DNA of 64,000 nt from the NCBI RefSeq assembly GCF_004919085.1, contig NZ_STGL01000006.1:124001-188000 (forward strand), written 5' to 3'. Below the pieces are notes generated by a model that had not been told where the DNA came from, searched no databases, and saw only the letters and a program-made list of their open reading frames with translations. Positions 1-8,959 of the stretch are shown piece by piece (the stretch's first letter is position 1; each line of letters starts with the position of its first letter). Made by a program: the position numbers and the translations under genes. Origin of the DNA: Nocardioides sp. GY 10127 (GTDB lineage Bacteria > Actinomycetota > Actinomycetes > Propionibacteriales > Nocardioidaceae).

Positions 1-33
1 CGTCAGCCCGTTCATGCCCGGCCGACCACCGCG

Positions 34-1623
34 TCAGGCGCCGACGCCGGCGAGCGGGTCGTCCGAGCCCAGCCAGGTGAGGAGCGTGCGGGCGCCCCAG
101 CCGGTGGGCCCGGTGGTCCACTCGTGGTTCTCCGAGGGCGAGTCGCCCACCGACGCGATGTCGAGGTGGGCCCACGGCAGGCCGCCGGTGAACGGCTGGA
201 GGAACAGCGCCGCGGTGATGGCGCCCGGCCCCCCGCCGGCGTTGTCGGCGTCGGCCACGGTCGAGCGGAGCTTGTCCACGTAGGTGTCGCCCAGCGGCAT
301 CCGCCACAGGGGCTCGCCCGCGGACGCGGCGGCGCCCTGGACGAGGTCGGCCAGCGCGTCGTCCGAGGCGAAGAAGCCGCCGGTGCGCAGGCCGAGCGCG
401 AGCTTCATGGCACCCGTCAGCGTGGCGACGTCGAGCATCGCGGCCGGGCGGATCTTCTCGACGGCGTACGCGAGCGCGTCCGCCATGACGAGGCGACCTT
501 CGGCGTCGGTGTTGGTGACCTCGGTGGTGCGGCCGCCGTAGTGGCTCAGCACGTCGCCGGGGCGCATGCTCGCGCCGCCGACGGCGTTCTCGGCCGCGGC
601 GATGAGCCCGACGACCTTGACCGGGCAGCCGACCGCCTCGAGGGCGGCCATCGTGGCGAGCACGACGGCGCCGCCGGTCATGTCGCGCTTCATCGCGACC
701 ATGCCCTCGCCGGGCTTGATGGAGAGACCGCCGGAGTCGAACGTGATGCCCTTGCCGACGAGGACGACGGTGGGGGTGCGCCGGGTGGCACCCGGGGGCG
801 CGTAGTCGAGCCGGATCATCCGCGGCGGGGTGGCGGAGCCCTGCCCGACGCCGATGATGCCGCCGAAGCCCTCGGCGGCGAGGCGGTGCTCGTCCCAGAC
901 CTCGCAGTCGAGGCCCGCGGCCTCGGCGACGGCCTCGGCCTGCGCGGCCAGCCAGGCGGGGTTCTTGAGGTTGGAGGGGACGGTCGCGAGGAAGCGCGCC
1001 GTCCAGCCGGCGTCCGCGAGCGCGAGCGCCCGGTCGAGGGCGGGCTGCCGCTCGGCGGCGCACTCGGCCAGGACGACCTTCGGCGGGGGCGCGAACGGGG
1101 CGGCCCCGGAGCGCCAGGTGAACGCGAAGGACGCCAGCACGAGGCCGACCGTGACGGCCTGGAGGCCCTCGTCGTCGACGGCGGCGGCCAGGGTGGTCGC
1201 GACGGGGCCGCCGTCGCGGGTGACGCGGGCCAGGGTGGCGGCCGCGCGGCGGGCGGCCGTGGGGCTGCCGTCGCCCATGCCGACGAGCAGCACGCGCCGC
1301 AGGGCCGGCTGGGCGGTCGAGCCGCCGGGCACGGGCACGCGGACGACCTCGCCGACCGCGCCGGTGGCCCGCTCGGCCTCGAGCACGCCGAGCAGGTCGA
1401 GCCCGAGGGCGTCGGCGACCGCCTCGGCACCGGGGCCGAGCAGCGGGACGGGCTTCTCGCCGTCCGCGGCGTCCTCGTCGGCCTGGTTGGTGGTGGGCGG
1501 GACCCCCGGGAAGACCGGGAGGGCGATCACCTCGGCGTCGTCCACGCCCAGCACGGAGGCCGGGGCGAGGACGACGACCGGAGGCGTCACCTGGGTGGGG
1601 AGCTCAGGGACCTCAGGAATCAT
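34..1623 (-). CDS. pepA: Leucyl aminopeptidase (M17 family)
   Basis: Cytosolic metallo-aminopeptidase that removes N-terminal residues from peptides. The 529-residue protein has the two-domain M17 layout: a variable N-terminal domain of about 200 residues, then the catalytic domain with VGKGITFDSGG, which supplies a metal-binding Lys and Asp, followed by MKRDMTGG and the family signature NTDAEGRL. Length and motif order fit an intact enzyme. The gene downstream lies outside the window. The DUF3117 gene stops only 12 nt upstream on the same strand, so co-transcription is likely. The ATG start was chosen because residues 1-10 lead straight into the N-domain. Confidence 0.95.
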   Translation of the reverse strand: MIPEVPELPTQVTPPVVVLAPASVLGVDDAEVIALPVFPGVPPTTNQADEDAADGEKPVPLLGPGAEAVADALGLDLLGVLEAERATGAVGEVVRVPVPGGSTAQPALRRVLLVGMGDGSPTAARRAAATLARVTRDGGPVATTLAAAVDDEGLQAVTVGLVLASFAFTWRSGAAPFAPPPKVVLAECAAERQPALDRALALADAGWTARFLATVPSNLKNPAWLAAQAEAVAEAAGLDCEVWDEHRLAAEGFGGIIGVGQGSATPPRMIRLDYAPPGATRRTPTVVLVGKGITFDSGGLSIKPGEGMVAMKRDMTGGAVVLATMAALEAVGCPVKVVGLIAAAENAVGGASMRPGDVLSHYGGRTTEVTNTDAEGRLVMADALAYAVEKIRPAAMLDVATLTGAMKLALGLRTGGFFASDDALADLVQGAAASAGEPLWRMPLGDTYVDKLRSTVADADNAGGGPGAITAALFLQPFTGGLPWAHLDIASVGDSPSENHEWTTGPTGWGARTLLTWLGSDDPLAGVGA

Positions 1624-1635
1624 GCAGAGGACGCG

Positions 1636-1803
1636 TCAGCCGACGACGTTCTTCAGGGCCTCGCCCAGGGCGCCGGCCTCGTCCGCGTTCAGCTCCACGA
1701 CGAGTCGGCCACCACCCTCGAGCGGGACGCGCATCACGATGCCTCGTCCCTCCTTGGTGACCTCCAGCGGACCGTCGCCCGTCCGCGGCTTCATCGCCGC
1801 CAT
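1636..1803 (-). CDS. DUF3117 small conserved protein
   Basis: A 55-residue protein beginning MAAMKPRTGDGPLEVTKEGR and ending in EALKNVVG. This is the usual size and sequence of the DUF3117 family, which is nearly universal in actinobacteria and has no assigned function. A purine-rich ribosome site (gaggaagaggtgcggag) ends directly at the ATG; the second Met at residue 4 is a weaker choice. It precedes pepA on the same strand. Mycobacteria also keep this gene near the dapE/LOG/DivIVA region, which agrees with the neighbours seen here. Confidence 0.9.
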   Translation of the reverse strand: MAAMKPRTGDGPLEVTKEGRGIVMRVPLEGGGRLVVELNADEAGALGEALKNVVG

Positions 1804-1881
1804 CTCCGCACCTCTTCCTCATCGCGCTGATCGAGTGCTCGGCCGGGGTCTCCCGGCCTACGGCAGCCTCGCCGCCGAGCC

Positions 1882-1887
1882 ATTATC
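1882..1887 (-). promoter_or_regulatory. Possible -10 box for the DUF3117-pepA unit
   Basis: GATAAT on the minus strand, about 80 nt upstream of the DUF3117 start. It is the best -10 match in the 165-nt gap. No convincing -35 was seen. Confidence 0.3.
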
Positions 1888-1968
1888 CCCTATGCGCCGC
1901 CCGAGCGGGCACGCCCCGCACAGGAGCGGCGCGTCGGGGCTTCCTGGCAGGGGCCGCCCGCAGGGGCC

Positions 1969-2847
1969 TCAGGCCGTCGCGTCGGTGGCGTCGCTGCCCC
2001 ACTCCAGGCCCCCGTAGGAGCCGCCGAAGATCTTCAGGACGCGCCGGGCGACCTTCGTCGCGAGGAACCGGTGGTTCGGCGCGTCGCCGTACTCGGCGGT
2101 GAGCGCCGCGCCGTCGAAGCGGTGGTTGTACCAGGAGGTCATGGTCCCGTGGCACACGCCGCCGCAGTTGAACGTCTTGCGGGGCAGCTTCAGCACGCGC
2201 GCCACCCGCTTGGCGTAGGCGGGCTTCTTGGTGTCGGTGTCGACGCCGTAGAGGGGCTGGTGGAAGGAGAGGAGCCGCTGCGGCTGCACCTTCTTCAGGA
2301 ACGCCATCACGGCCTTGGTCTCGGGCTCGCTGGCCGGGCCGCTGCCGGACTCGTAGTTGCCGTCCAGGTCCGTCCAGCGGTACGGCCAGTTGCGGTTGAG
2401 GTCGACCCCGTGGGCGTTCTTGCGGGTGCCGGCGGCCAGCCCGTCGGGGTTGTAGACGGGGATGACCCACAGGTCGACCCCGACGACCGGGTCGCCCGTC
2501 ACCAGCGACCGAAGGATCACCCGGGTGTCGTCCTCGTTGCCGTGCATCGTCGAGATCACGACGACCTTCGGGACGCCGGCGCGGGCCGGTTCGCCCAGGT
2601 GGTACGCCATGATCGCCCGGCCCTGGACGGACTCACCGATCTTGCGTCGGGCCACCACCGCCGGGTTCTTCTTCCCGCGGGCGGCGGTGTCGGCCGAGTC
2701 AGCGGCCGAGGCCGTCCCGCCGCCGAGCGGCGCCAGCAGGGCGAGCCCCGTGACCAGCACGGTCACGAGGGTCATGAACGGGGTCATGGGCTGGCTGATG
2801 GGCTGGCTGATGGGCTGGGCGGGGGTGCGGCGTGCTCCGAGCAGCAT
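1969..2847 (-). CDS. Secreted M14 zinc carboxypeptidase
   Basis: Predicted exported metallocarboxypeptidase. After a signal sequence (hydrophobic stretch about residues 23-48, cleavage near TASA-AD) the mature protein shows the M14 zinc motif HGNED (His and Glu ligands), NPDGLA, the substrate-binding DLNRNWP, a later ligand His in SFHQP, and a catalytic-type Glu in LTAEYG. Its roughly 245 mature residues are short but complete for compact bacterial M14 members. The start is set by GGAGG 5 nt upstream of the ATG. This keeps an odd N-terminal repeat, ISQPISQP, encoded by a 12-bp tandem repeat; Met21 is an alternative start without it. Substrate unknown: peptide or peptidoglycan stem. Confidence 0.85.
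   Translation of the reverse strand: MLLGARRTPAQPISQPISQPMTPFMTLVTVLVTGLALLAPLGGGTASAADSADTAARGKKNPAVVARRKIGESVQGRAIMAYHLGEPARAGVPKVVVISTMHGNEDDTRVILRSLVTGDPVVGVDLWVIPVYNPDGLAAGTRKNAHGVDLNRNWPYRWTDLDGNYESGSGPASEPETKAVMAFLKKVQPQRLLSFHQPLYGVDTDTKKPAYAKRVARVLKLPRKTFNCGGVCHGTMTSWYNHRFDGAALTAEYGDAPNHRFLATKVARRVLKIFGGSYGGLEWGSDATDATA
2786..2820. repeat. 12-bp tandem repeat in the carboxypeptidase signal region
   Basis: Two perfect copies and one partial copy of atgggctggctg. They encode the ISQP repeats ahead of the hydrophobic core of the signal peptide. Confidence 0.7.
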
Positions 2848-2907
2848 CGGTCCTCCAGGTCTCTTCGCGGCCGGTCCGAGCCGCGGCCCGGGGCCGCCGG
2901 CGAGGTC

Positions 2908-3312
2908 TCAGACCAGGGCCAGAGCGTAGGTCACCGTGAGGGCACCGGAGGCGAGGAGCACGCCGACGTGCCCGAAGATCGCCAGGGCCCTGCCCTCGGT
3001 GCGGCGCTCGGCCCGGCGTCCGCCCGACCTCCGGGTGGCCCCGACGCGACGCTTGCGGGACAGGAGCATGAGCCCCGCGAGGCTGGTGAACCAGAAGCAG
3101 CCGACGGCCACGATCCCGACCAGGTCTCGGTAGGGAAGCGTGTCGGCCGAGAGCAGCACGAACGCGAGCCAGAGCACCACGCCGAGCAGCCCCAGCACCG
3201 TGTGTACGAGCAGCCACCAGGTGGCGGCACTGCGGCCCCGCAGGCGGAGACGGGTCACCAGCACCACCAGCGCGATGAACGCGGTGAGGACGACGACGGC
3301 GAGCAGGAGCAC
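2908..3312 (-). CDS. Small four-helix membrane protein, function unknown
   Basis: A 134-residue protein with four predicted transmembrane helices, roughly residues 1-20, 32-55, 64-84 and 112-133. A strongly basic cytosolic loop (RKRRVGATRRSGGRRAERR) separates helices 3 and 4. No family was recognised. It lies between the DivIVA-domain gene upstream and the carboxypeptidase downstream on the same strand. Codon use and the length of the open frame support it as real. Confidence 0.65.
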   Translation of the reverse strand: MLLLAVVVLTAFIALVVLVTRLRLRGRSAATWWLLVHTVLGLLGVVLWLAFVLLSADTLPYRDLVGIVAVGCFWFTSLAGLMLLSRKRRVGATRRSGGRRAERRTEGRALAIFGHVGVLLASGALTVTYALALV

Positions 3313-3326
3313 GCCGAGAGTGTGCC

Positions 3327-3734
3327 CTATCCCCCCTGAAGGGGTGAGGTCGGGGAGTCGCCCTCCGGGTGCGCGTCCGGGTGGCCCTGCGCGTCGACGG
3401 GCTCCTCGACGGGCTCCTCAGCGGGCGCCTCGGCGGGCTCCTCGGCAGGCTCCACGACGGGCTCCGCAGGCGCGGCGGCGGCCAGAGCTGCCACGGCGTC
3501 GTCCCGCTCCTGCGCGAGGCGGTCGAGGACGGCGTCCACCTCGCTCATCCGGTAGCCCCGGAAGGCGAGGGTGAACCGCACGCGGCGCAGGTCGTCGCCG
3601 GTGATCTCACCGGTGGGGAGGACGGCGTCGGGGCGGTCGTCGAAGGCCGGCGCGAGCGGCGCGCCCTTGCCGGCGGCGAGCAGGGCCACGCCACCCATGG
3701 CGAGCACGGCCAGGGCCGCCAGGAACCACATCAT
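3327..3734 (-). CDS. DivIVA-domain membrane-anchored protein
   Basis: One N-terminal transmembrane helix (residues 2-22) is followed by a short DivIVA-type motif, FTLAFRGYRMSEVDAVLDRL, and a predicted coiled segment. The C-terminus is an acidic Pro/Glu/Ala-rich tail of imperfect EEPAEAP repeats. DivIVA-domain proteins bind curved membrane and organise the cell pole or divisome; at 135 residues this is a small member that lacks a long coiled coil. The gene starts 7 nt after the LOG-family stop codon and so closes the dapE operon. Mycobacteria carry a comparable DivIVA-motif protein in this neighbourhood. The first of two adjacent ATG codons is used. Confidence 0.8.
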   Translation of the reverse strand: MMWFLAALAVLAMGGVALLAAGKGAPLAPAFDDRPDAVLPTGEITGDDLRRVRFTLAFRGYRMSEVDAVLDRLAQERDDAVAALAAAAPAEPVVEPAEEPAEAPAEEPVEEPVDAQGHPDAHPEGDSPTSPLQGG

Positions 3735-3741
3735 CGGCGCA

Positions 3742-4506
3742 TCACGACCCTCGGGCCTCCAGCATCATCGAGACGGCGAGCTCGACGTCGTCGGTCACCG
3801 TCATCATCTCCACGTCGGACGCGGAGATCTTGCCCGACGTCAGCACGGTCTCCTTCAGCCAGTCCACCAGGCCGCCCCAGAACTGTGTCCCGAGCAGCAC
3901 GATCGGGAAGCGGGTGACCTTGCCGGTCTGGGCGAGGGTGAGGGCCTCGAACAGCTCGTCGAGCGTCCCCAGGCCACCGGGGAGCACGACGAAGCCCTGC
4001 GCGTACTTGAGGAACATCGTCTTGCGCACGAAGAAGTAGCGGAAGTTGACGCCGTGGTCGACGTACTCGTTCATCCCGGTCTCCCACGGCAGCTCGATGC
4101 CGAGGCCGACGCTGAGGCCGCCCGCGTCGCTGGCGCCGCGGTTGGCGGCCTCCATCGCGCCGGGACCGCCGCCGGTGAGCACCGTGAAGCCCTCCTCCGC
4201 GAGGCGCCGGCCCACCTCGAGACCGGCCGCGTAGGAGGGGTCGCTCTCCGGCGTCCTGGCGGACCCGAAGACGGCGATGGTGGGCCCGAGGTCGGCGAGC
4301 TGGCCGAAGCCCTCGACGAACTCCGCCTGGATCTTCAGCACGCGCCACAGGTCGGTGTGGGTGTCGAGCTGGGACGCGGCCAGCAGCCGCTGGTCGGTGG
4401 TGCCGGGGGTGCGCGCCTGCGCGCGGTGCTGGGCGCGGGCCGAGGAGAGCGGTGCGGGACGCCGGCGCGGGGCCGGGCCGTCGGGGCCGCTGAGCTGGTC
4501 ACTCAC
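3742..4506 (-). CDS. LOG-family (TIGR00730) Rossmann-fold protein
   Basis: A 254-residue protein of the Lonely Guy family. Members act on nucleoside 5'-monophosphates as phosphoribohydrolases, for example in cytokinin activation. The nucleotide-binding signature [14 protein letters not shown] and the catalytic motif PGGLGTLDE are both intact. The GTG start overlaps the end of dapE by 8 nt, so the two are translationally coupled. The dapE-LOG pairing is also found in mycobacteria. The natural substrate is not evident; a housekeeping role in purine-nucleotide clean-up is as likely as cytokinin production. Confidence 0.9.
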   Translation of the reverse strand: MSDQLSGPDGPAPRRRPAPLSSARAQHRAQARTPGTTDQRLLAASQLDTHTDLWRVLKIQAEFVEGFGQLADLGPTIAVFGSARTPESDPSYAAGLEVGRRLAEEGFTVLTGGGPGAMEAANRGASDAGGLSVGLGIELPWETGMNEYVDHGVNFRYFFVRKTMFLKYAQGFVVLPGGLGTLDELFEALTLAQTGKVTRFPIVLLGTQFWGGLVDWLKETVLTSGKISASDVEMMTVTDDVELAVSMMLEARGS

Positions 4507-5614
4507 CGGTCAGCCACCCCCGCAGCGCGTCCTCGCAGCGGCGCAGGTGCTCGACGGGCACGTGCTCGTCGGCCTTGTGCGCGAAGAGCGGGTCGCCGGG
4601 GCCGTAGTTGACGGCCGGGATGCCGAGGCCGGTGAAGCGGGCGACGTCCGTCCAGCCGAACTTCGGTGCCACCTCGCCGCCGATGGCCTCGACGAAGGCG
4701 CGGGCGGCGGGCCGGTCCAGGCCCGGGAGGGCCCCGGGGGCGAGGTCGGTGAGCGTCACCTCGTAGCCGTCGAAGAACTCGCGCACGAACGCCTCCGCCT
4801 CCTGCGTGGAGCGGTCCGGGGCGAAGCGGTAGTTGACGGTGACGACGCACTCGTCGGGGACGACGTTGCCGGCCACTCCCCCGCTGACCCGCACCGCGTT
4901 GAGGCCCTCGTGGTACTCGAGGCCGTCGATGACGGGCTTGCGCGGCGTGTAGGCGACGAGGCGGGCGAGGACGTCAGCGGCGCCGTGGATGGCGTTGACG
5001 CCCTTCCAGGAGCGGGCCGAGTGCGCCCGCTCGCCGCGGGTGCGGACCTCGACGCGCAGCGTGCCCTGGCAGCCGGCCTCGACGGAGGCGTTGGAGGGCT
5101 CCATGAGGATCGCGAAGTCGGCGGCCAGCAGCTCGGGCCGGGCCTCGACGAGCTTGCGCAGGCCGTTGTGCTCGGCCTCGATCTCCTCGGCCTCGTACAG
5201 CACGTAGGTGACGTCGCGGACCGGCTCGGCGATCGTGGCCGCCATCTTGAGCAGGACGGCGTCGCCGCCCTTCATGTCGCACGACCCGAGGCCGTGCAGG
5301 ATGCCGGCCTCCTCGTCGAGGCGGCCGGGGAAGTTCCCGTTGACCGGCACCGTGTCGAGGTGGCCGGCGATGACCACCCGCTCGCCGCGGCCCAGCTCGG
5401 TGCGGGCCAGGACGTTGTGGCCGATGCGGGTGACCTCGAGGTGCGGCACCGCACGCAGCGCCGCCTCGACGGCGTCCGCGATGCGCCCCTCGTCGCGGCT
5501 GACGGACTCGATGTCCACCAGCGCTTGAGTGAGGGCCACGATGTCGCCGGTGAGGTCCAGCGCGGGGGCGTCCGGGACGGCGGGGGCCGCCGTCGGTGTC
5601 GGGGTGCCGATCAT
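4499..5614 (-). CDS. dapE: Succinyl-diaminopimelate desuccinylase
   Basis: Zinc enzyme of the succinylase branch of lysine/meso-diaminopimelate synthesis. It hydrolyses N-succinyl-LL-diaminopimelate. M20 ligands are visible in order: [26 protein letters not shown] (catalytic Glu plus ligand), ILMEPSN and a C-terminal FAHKADEH. The 371-residue length is normal. I start at the ATG giving MIGTPTPT; the frame stays open for 67 more codons upstream, but those codons look non-coding and run into the hairpin at 5786-5835. It forms an operon with the LOG and DivIVA genes. dapD and dapC are also in this window. Confidence 0.93.
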   Translation of the reverse strand: MIGTPTPTAAPAVPDAPALDLTGDIVALTQALVDIESVSRDEGRIADAVEAALRAVPHLEVTRIGHNVLARTELGRGERVVIAGHLDTVPVNGNFPGRLDEEAGILHGLGSCDMKGGDAVLLKMAATIAEPVRDVTYVLYEAEEIEAEHNGLRKLVEARPELLAADFAILMEPSNASVEAGCQGTLRVEVRTRGERAHSARSWKGVNAIHGAADVLARLVAYTPRKPVIDGLEYHEGLNAVRVSGGVAGNVVPDECVVTVNYRFAPDRSTQEAEAFVREFFDGYEVTLTDLAPGALPGLDRPAARAFVEAIGGEVAPKFGWTDVARFTGLGIPAVNYGPGDPLFAHKADEHVPVEHLRRCEDALRGWLTGE

Positions 5615-5785
5615 GGGCTCAGTCAACCAGCCTCGGGCTCGGGTCACTCGTGCGGTGCGGCGTGGCGCCGCTTCGAAAGGACGACGGTCTGCGCGGCGGA
5701 GGCCGTGCAGACCGGTCGGGGGCTGACGTCGCTGATCGTCGTGGTTGGCAGGTGAACCCGGACAAGTGCGTCTACTCTGCGACAA

Positions 5786-5835
5786 GCGGTCCGGACCATT
5801 CTCATGCAGCGGCAAGAGAGAATGGCCCGGACCGC
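5786..5835. other. Long inverted repeat upstream of dapE
   Basis: Two 18-nt arms (5786-5803 and 5818-5835) match with one G:T-compatible mismatch around a 14-nt loop. The left arm also contains the palindrome ggtccggacc. There is no T-tract. It could be a second terminator or a leader element of dapE. Confidence 0.6.
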
Positions 5836-5947
5836 GTCCGTGTCCCTGCCCCGTGGAGCAGAGGGGGAGGCGGGACTCCTCCCGGACGTGGCCCGCCCGC
5901 GCGTAGCGGACGGGCCACGGTCATGGGTGCGACGTGGCTGTCGCGGT

Positions 5948-5992
5948 GAGCCGGCCGGCGGGAGGGATCGGGCCCCTCCCGCCGGACCGGCT
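5948..5992 (-). terminator. Terminator of the surface-protein gene
   Basis: The arms ccggcgggagg and cctcccgccgg close a GC-rich hairpin, extended by gagccgg/ccggctc with one bulged base. It begins a few nt after the stop codon of the minus-strand surface-protein gene. Confidence 0.65.
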
Positions 5993-5996
5993 CAGC

Positions 5997-8606
5997 TCAC
6001 CCGGCGTTGGCCTCGTCGAGAGCGGCCTGGGCGGCGTCGAGGTCGGCCTGGGCCGACTCGAGCGTCGCGGTGGCGTTCTTCACGACGATGCGGGCGGCGA
6101 CCAGCTTCTTGAAGGCGATCTTGCGCTGGCTGATCGCGTTCTCGAGCAGGTTCTCCTTGCGCTGCAGCACGCGGCGAGCCCGGCGGATCTTCATCTTGTT
6201 GCCGGTCTTCTTGGCCTTGGCGAGCTTGTGCTCAGCGGTCGTGACCGCTGCCTTCTGGCGCTTCACCTTGGCCACGGCCTCCTGGAACGTCACCTTGGCG
6301 ACGTCACGCTCGGCCTTCGCGGCCTCGAGGTCGTTCTCCGCAACCGTCACGGCGGCCTGAGCGTCGGCCACGGCCTGCTCGAGCTCCGCGATGTTGACGA
6401 CGTCGGTGACCGAAGCGGTCGCCGTGTCCATCGACTCGGTGAGGCCGACCGCGTCGTCGGTGGTGCTGCTGGCGAGCTCACGGTCCGCCGCGGCGCCGAA
6501 CTGGTTGCTGTTGCCCAGGTCGTCACCGGTGACGGACATGCCCACCATCGAGGAACTCGTGGCGTCGCTGTCGATCTTCACCCGGATCGAGACGTTGCCG
6601 TCGGCGTCGGTCTCGTCGGAGTCGGTGACGTACTCGGCAGCGCCGGTCACGATCGGGTTGAGGTCGGTCTCCTCGAAGCCCTCGATCGGGTTGCCGAACG
6701 CGTCCGTCACCGTCGCGGTGAAGGTCGCGTAGTCGCCGGCCTCGGCCTTGGCCGGGGCGGTGAGGGTGACGTTGCGGGCCACGTCCTCGTCACCGGCGGA
6801 CTTGATGGTCACCACGGCGGTCTTGGTGACCCCGGCGGAGGTGACGGTGACGGTGGCCGTGCCGACCTTGGTCCCGACAATGGTGAAGCTGTCACCCATC
6901 GAACCCGACTGCTCCGAGGCACCGTCCGAGAGCGAGGTGTCACCGGACTTCAGCACCAGGGCGTCGCCGTCCACGGACACGGTCACCGGCGAGCCGGAGG
7001 TACCACCCGACATGGCCAGAGCGATGGACTCGGCACCGTAGGTGCCGTTGATCTCAGCGTCCGCGAGCGGGTAGGCGAAGACCGTGGCCGGGTCGTACGT
7101 CGGGGTGCTCGGGTCCGTGCCGTTGACGGTGAGCGAGAAGTCCTCACCGTTGCCGTCCGCGGTGTAGACGATGGTGGCCACGTTCGGGAAGTCCGCGATG
7201 GACGAGCCGAGCATGCCGGCGTACACGTGGAACGACAGGTTGTCGGTCACGTGGCTCGCCGCGGTCGCCTTGGTGTCGGCCAGTGAGAACGTCACCTGCC
7301 CGGCGGCGTTCACGGCCATCCGCGACGTGACCGCGCCCGTGTTGGCACCACCGGTGCGCTCGGCGGTGACGTACACGCCGGTGACCGGGTCACCGAACTG
7401 GTCGAGGACCGTCACGGTCGGGGAGACGGTCCCGCCGTAGGCCGAGATGTAGGTGGTGGCATTCGCCTCCGCCTCGGTGACCGCGACGTCCTCGAAGGTG
7501 ACGGTGGTGCTGATGCCGGCACCGTCAAGGTCGATCGTGCTGCCGTCGTCGATCGAGGCCGCGTCCGGGGTGATGGTGATGGTCCCCATGCCGTTGGCGT
7601 CGAGCGTCGTCACGTACGTCTTGGTCTGCGCGCCACCGAAGGTGACGTCGTTCAGACCGCCGTCGGCGGTCAGACTCACCGTCTTGCCGGCATTGGCGGG
7701 CGACTTGATGGCCAGCTGGATCGAGGTCTGGTCCGAGCGCACGAGGACGCCGCCACCGGGACCGGTGAAGGTGCCGTCGCCGTAGCCGTCCCAGTTGTCA
7801 GCGCCCGTGACGAAGTCGACCATGCTCTCGTCGATGCCGGACGCAGCCGCCAGCACGTTGAGCAGGGCCGTGTCCGACACGTCGGTGTCGAGGTAGGCGG
7901 TCTCGGCCGTCAGCGTGTGGGACCCGGAGGTGAGGCTCTTCGCCTGGAACGTCGCGGTGCCGACGGGCATGTCGTCTGCGACGAAGGTGTCCTCCGAAAG
8001 AACGACGTTCACGTCGGACGAGATGTCCAGCTCCTCGGGGGTCAGTGACCCGTCGTCGTCGAGCTGCGTCACGCGACCGCTCGAGTCCTTGAGGGTGACC
8101 GTGTAGTCGTCGGTGTAGGTCCCCGCCGGAGCGGTCTGGGTGTCCGGGGAGATGACGACGCTGGCCGGCACACCGGAGGTGGTGCCCGACACGACCATGC
8201 GCGCCTCGTTGGCCTGGACACCGGCCGTGCCCTCGTCCTCGTAGATGGCGAAGCTGTAGCTAGCGCCGTCAGCAGAGGTGGTCACCGGGACGAACACGTA
8301 GCCCGTCTTGGTAGCGGGGTCCACGGTGACGGCGCCCGGGGTACCGATGGTCTGGGTGGGGGTGTCGGCGTCGGAGGTCAGGTCACTGCCGATCACCATG
8401 AAGGTGCCGTCCGTGACGTCGCCCGTGTACTTGAACGAGATCTTCGCGCCGACGGAGCCGCCGTTACGGACGGGGCCGGCCGACGTGAACGTCAGAGAGT
8501 CGCCGGAGGCCGCCGAGGCGGGGGAAGCGATGAACGGGACGCCCGCCACCGCGAGGGCGGAGATCGCGGAAACCGCGAGACCCCGCTTGATGCCGCTGCT
8601 GTTCAT
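5997..8606 (-). CDS. Large secreted beta-repeat surface protein with C-terminal coiled coil
   Basis: An 869-residue exported protein with a clear signal peptide (lysine/arginine at 8-9, hydrophobic core, cleavage near SPASA-AS). The mature part is acidic and rich in Thr, Val, Ser, Gly and Asp, as in strings of immunoglobulin/invasin-like beta domains; one example is VTDAFGNPIEGFEE near residue 655. The last 140 residues are an Ala/Glu/Lys coiled coil with a basic patch, KMKIRRARRVLQRKE. No LPXTG, cell-wall-binding or transmembrane anchor was seen. Codon use is less GC-saturated than in the neighbours, which together with its size suggests an abundant surface-layer-like or matrix protein. The ATG has gaaggg 10 nt upstream. 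Function is inferred only. Confidence 0.8.
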   Translation of the reverse strand: MNSSGIKRGLAVSAISALAVAGVPFIASPASAASGDSLTFTSAGPVRNGGSVGAKISFKYTGDVTDGTFMVIGSDLTSDADTPTQTIGTPGAVTVDPATKTGYVFVPVTTSADGASYSFAIYEDEGTAGVQANEARMVVSGTTSGVPASVVISPDTQTAPAGTYTDDYTVTLKDSSGRVTQLDDDGSLTPEELDISSDVNVVLSEDTFVADDMPVGTATFQAKSLTSGSHTLTAETAYLDTDVSDTALLNVLAAASGIDESMVDFVTGADNWDGYGDGTFTGPGGGVLVRSDQTSIQLAIKSPANAGKTVSLTADGGLNDVTFGGAQTKTYVTTLDANGMGTITITPDAASIDDGSTIDLDGAGISTTVTFEDVAVTEAEANATTYISAYGGTVSPTVTVLDQFGDPVTGVYVTAERTGGANTGAVTSRMAVNAAGQVTFSLADTKATAASHVTDNLSFHVYAGMLGSSIADFPNVATIVYTADGNGEDFSLTVNGTDPSTPTYDPATVFAYPLADAEINGTYGAESIALAMSGGTSGSPVTVSVDGDALVLKSGDTSLSDGASEQSGSMGDSFTIVGTKVGTATVTVTSAGVTKTAVVTIKSAGDEDVARNVTLTAPAKAEAGDYATFTATVTDAFGNPIEGFEETDLNPIVTGAAEYVTDSDETDADGNVSIRVKIDSDATSSSMVGMSVTGDDLGNSNQFGAAADRELASSTTDDAVGLTESMDTATASVTDVVNIAELEQAVADAQAAVTVAENDLEAAKAERDVAKVTFQEAVAKVKRQKAAVTTAEHKLAKAKKTGNKMKIRRARRVLQRKENLLENAISQRKIAFKKLVAARIVVKNATATLESAQADLDAAQAALDEANAG

Positions 8607-8959
8607 GGAATGAGAACCCTTCTGAACTGGGGATCAGAACGCCGTCCCTAGCTGTCCCGTGGCGAGTGAACGCACGATCACGAAGGGCGGCCGTCCTCGG
8701 GTCTGGTCACCCGGGGACGGCATGGAACGTAAAGAAGATCTCAGGAACACCGAGCGCTTTGTGCTGATCCCCTTTACTTTGGCAACAACCAACGTCAGGC
8801 AACTCGGAACATGGCAGAAAGAACCTGCGGTGACGGTCCTGGGACCAGCACCGACACCGCAGTTCGAGGACAAGCTCTGTACGGCGGCGAACCCGAAAAT
8901 TCGGTATTCGTCGTTGTCACGGCCCTCGATCGACACGATCGCGACCAGAAGAATCGACC
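8607..8959. other. Divergent intergenic region of comparatively low GC
   Basis: The 353 bp between the surface-protein gene and the divergent AT-hook regulator hold no believable gene. The stretch from about 8720 to 8960 is visibly richer in A and T than anything else nearby. It must carry both promoters. A leader hairpin lies at 8690-8721. No clear -35/-10 pair was assigned. Confidence 0.5.
8690..8721 (-). promoter_or_regulatory. Leader hairpin upstream of the surface-protein gene
   Basis: gccgtcc pairs with ggacggc and the inner cgggt with acccg, giving a compact hairpin about 85 nt upstream of the ATG. It would lie in the 5' leader if transcription starts in the A/T-richer part. Its role is unknown. 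Confidence 0.4.

Larger units (their letters stand above)
5615..5996. other. Intergenic region between the surface-protein gene and dapE
   Basis: A 382-bp gap with no convincing gene. It holds the surface-protein terminator (5948-5992), a smaller hairpin (5887-5895 pairing with 5911-5919) and a long hairpin (5786-5835). The remaining 170 bp must contain the dapE promoter, which I could not pick out. Confidence 0.6.

Noticed and set aside
5615..5815. N-terminal extension of DapE upstream of MIGTPT
   Set aside because: The extra residues are Arg/Pro-rich and unlike DapE, and they would begin inside the hairpin at 5786-5835.
5997..8606. Sortase-anchored surface protein
   Set aside because: There is no LPXTG-like motif or C-terminal hydrophobic/basic tail; the C-terminus is a coiled coil ending ALDEANAG.
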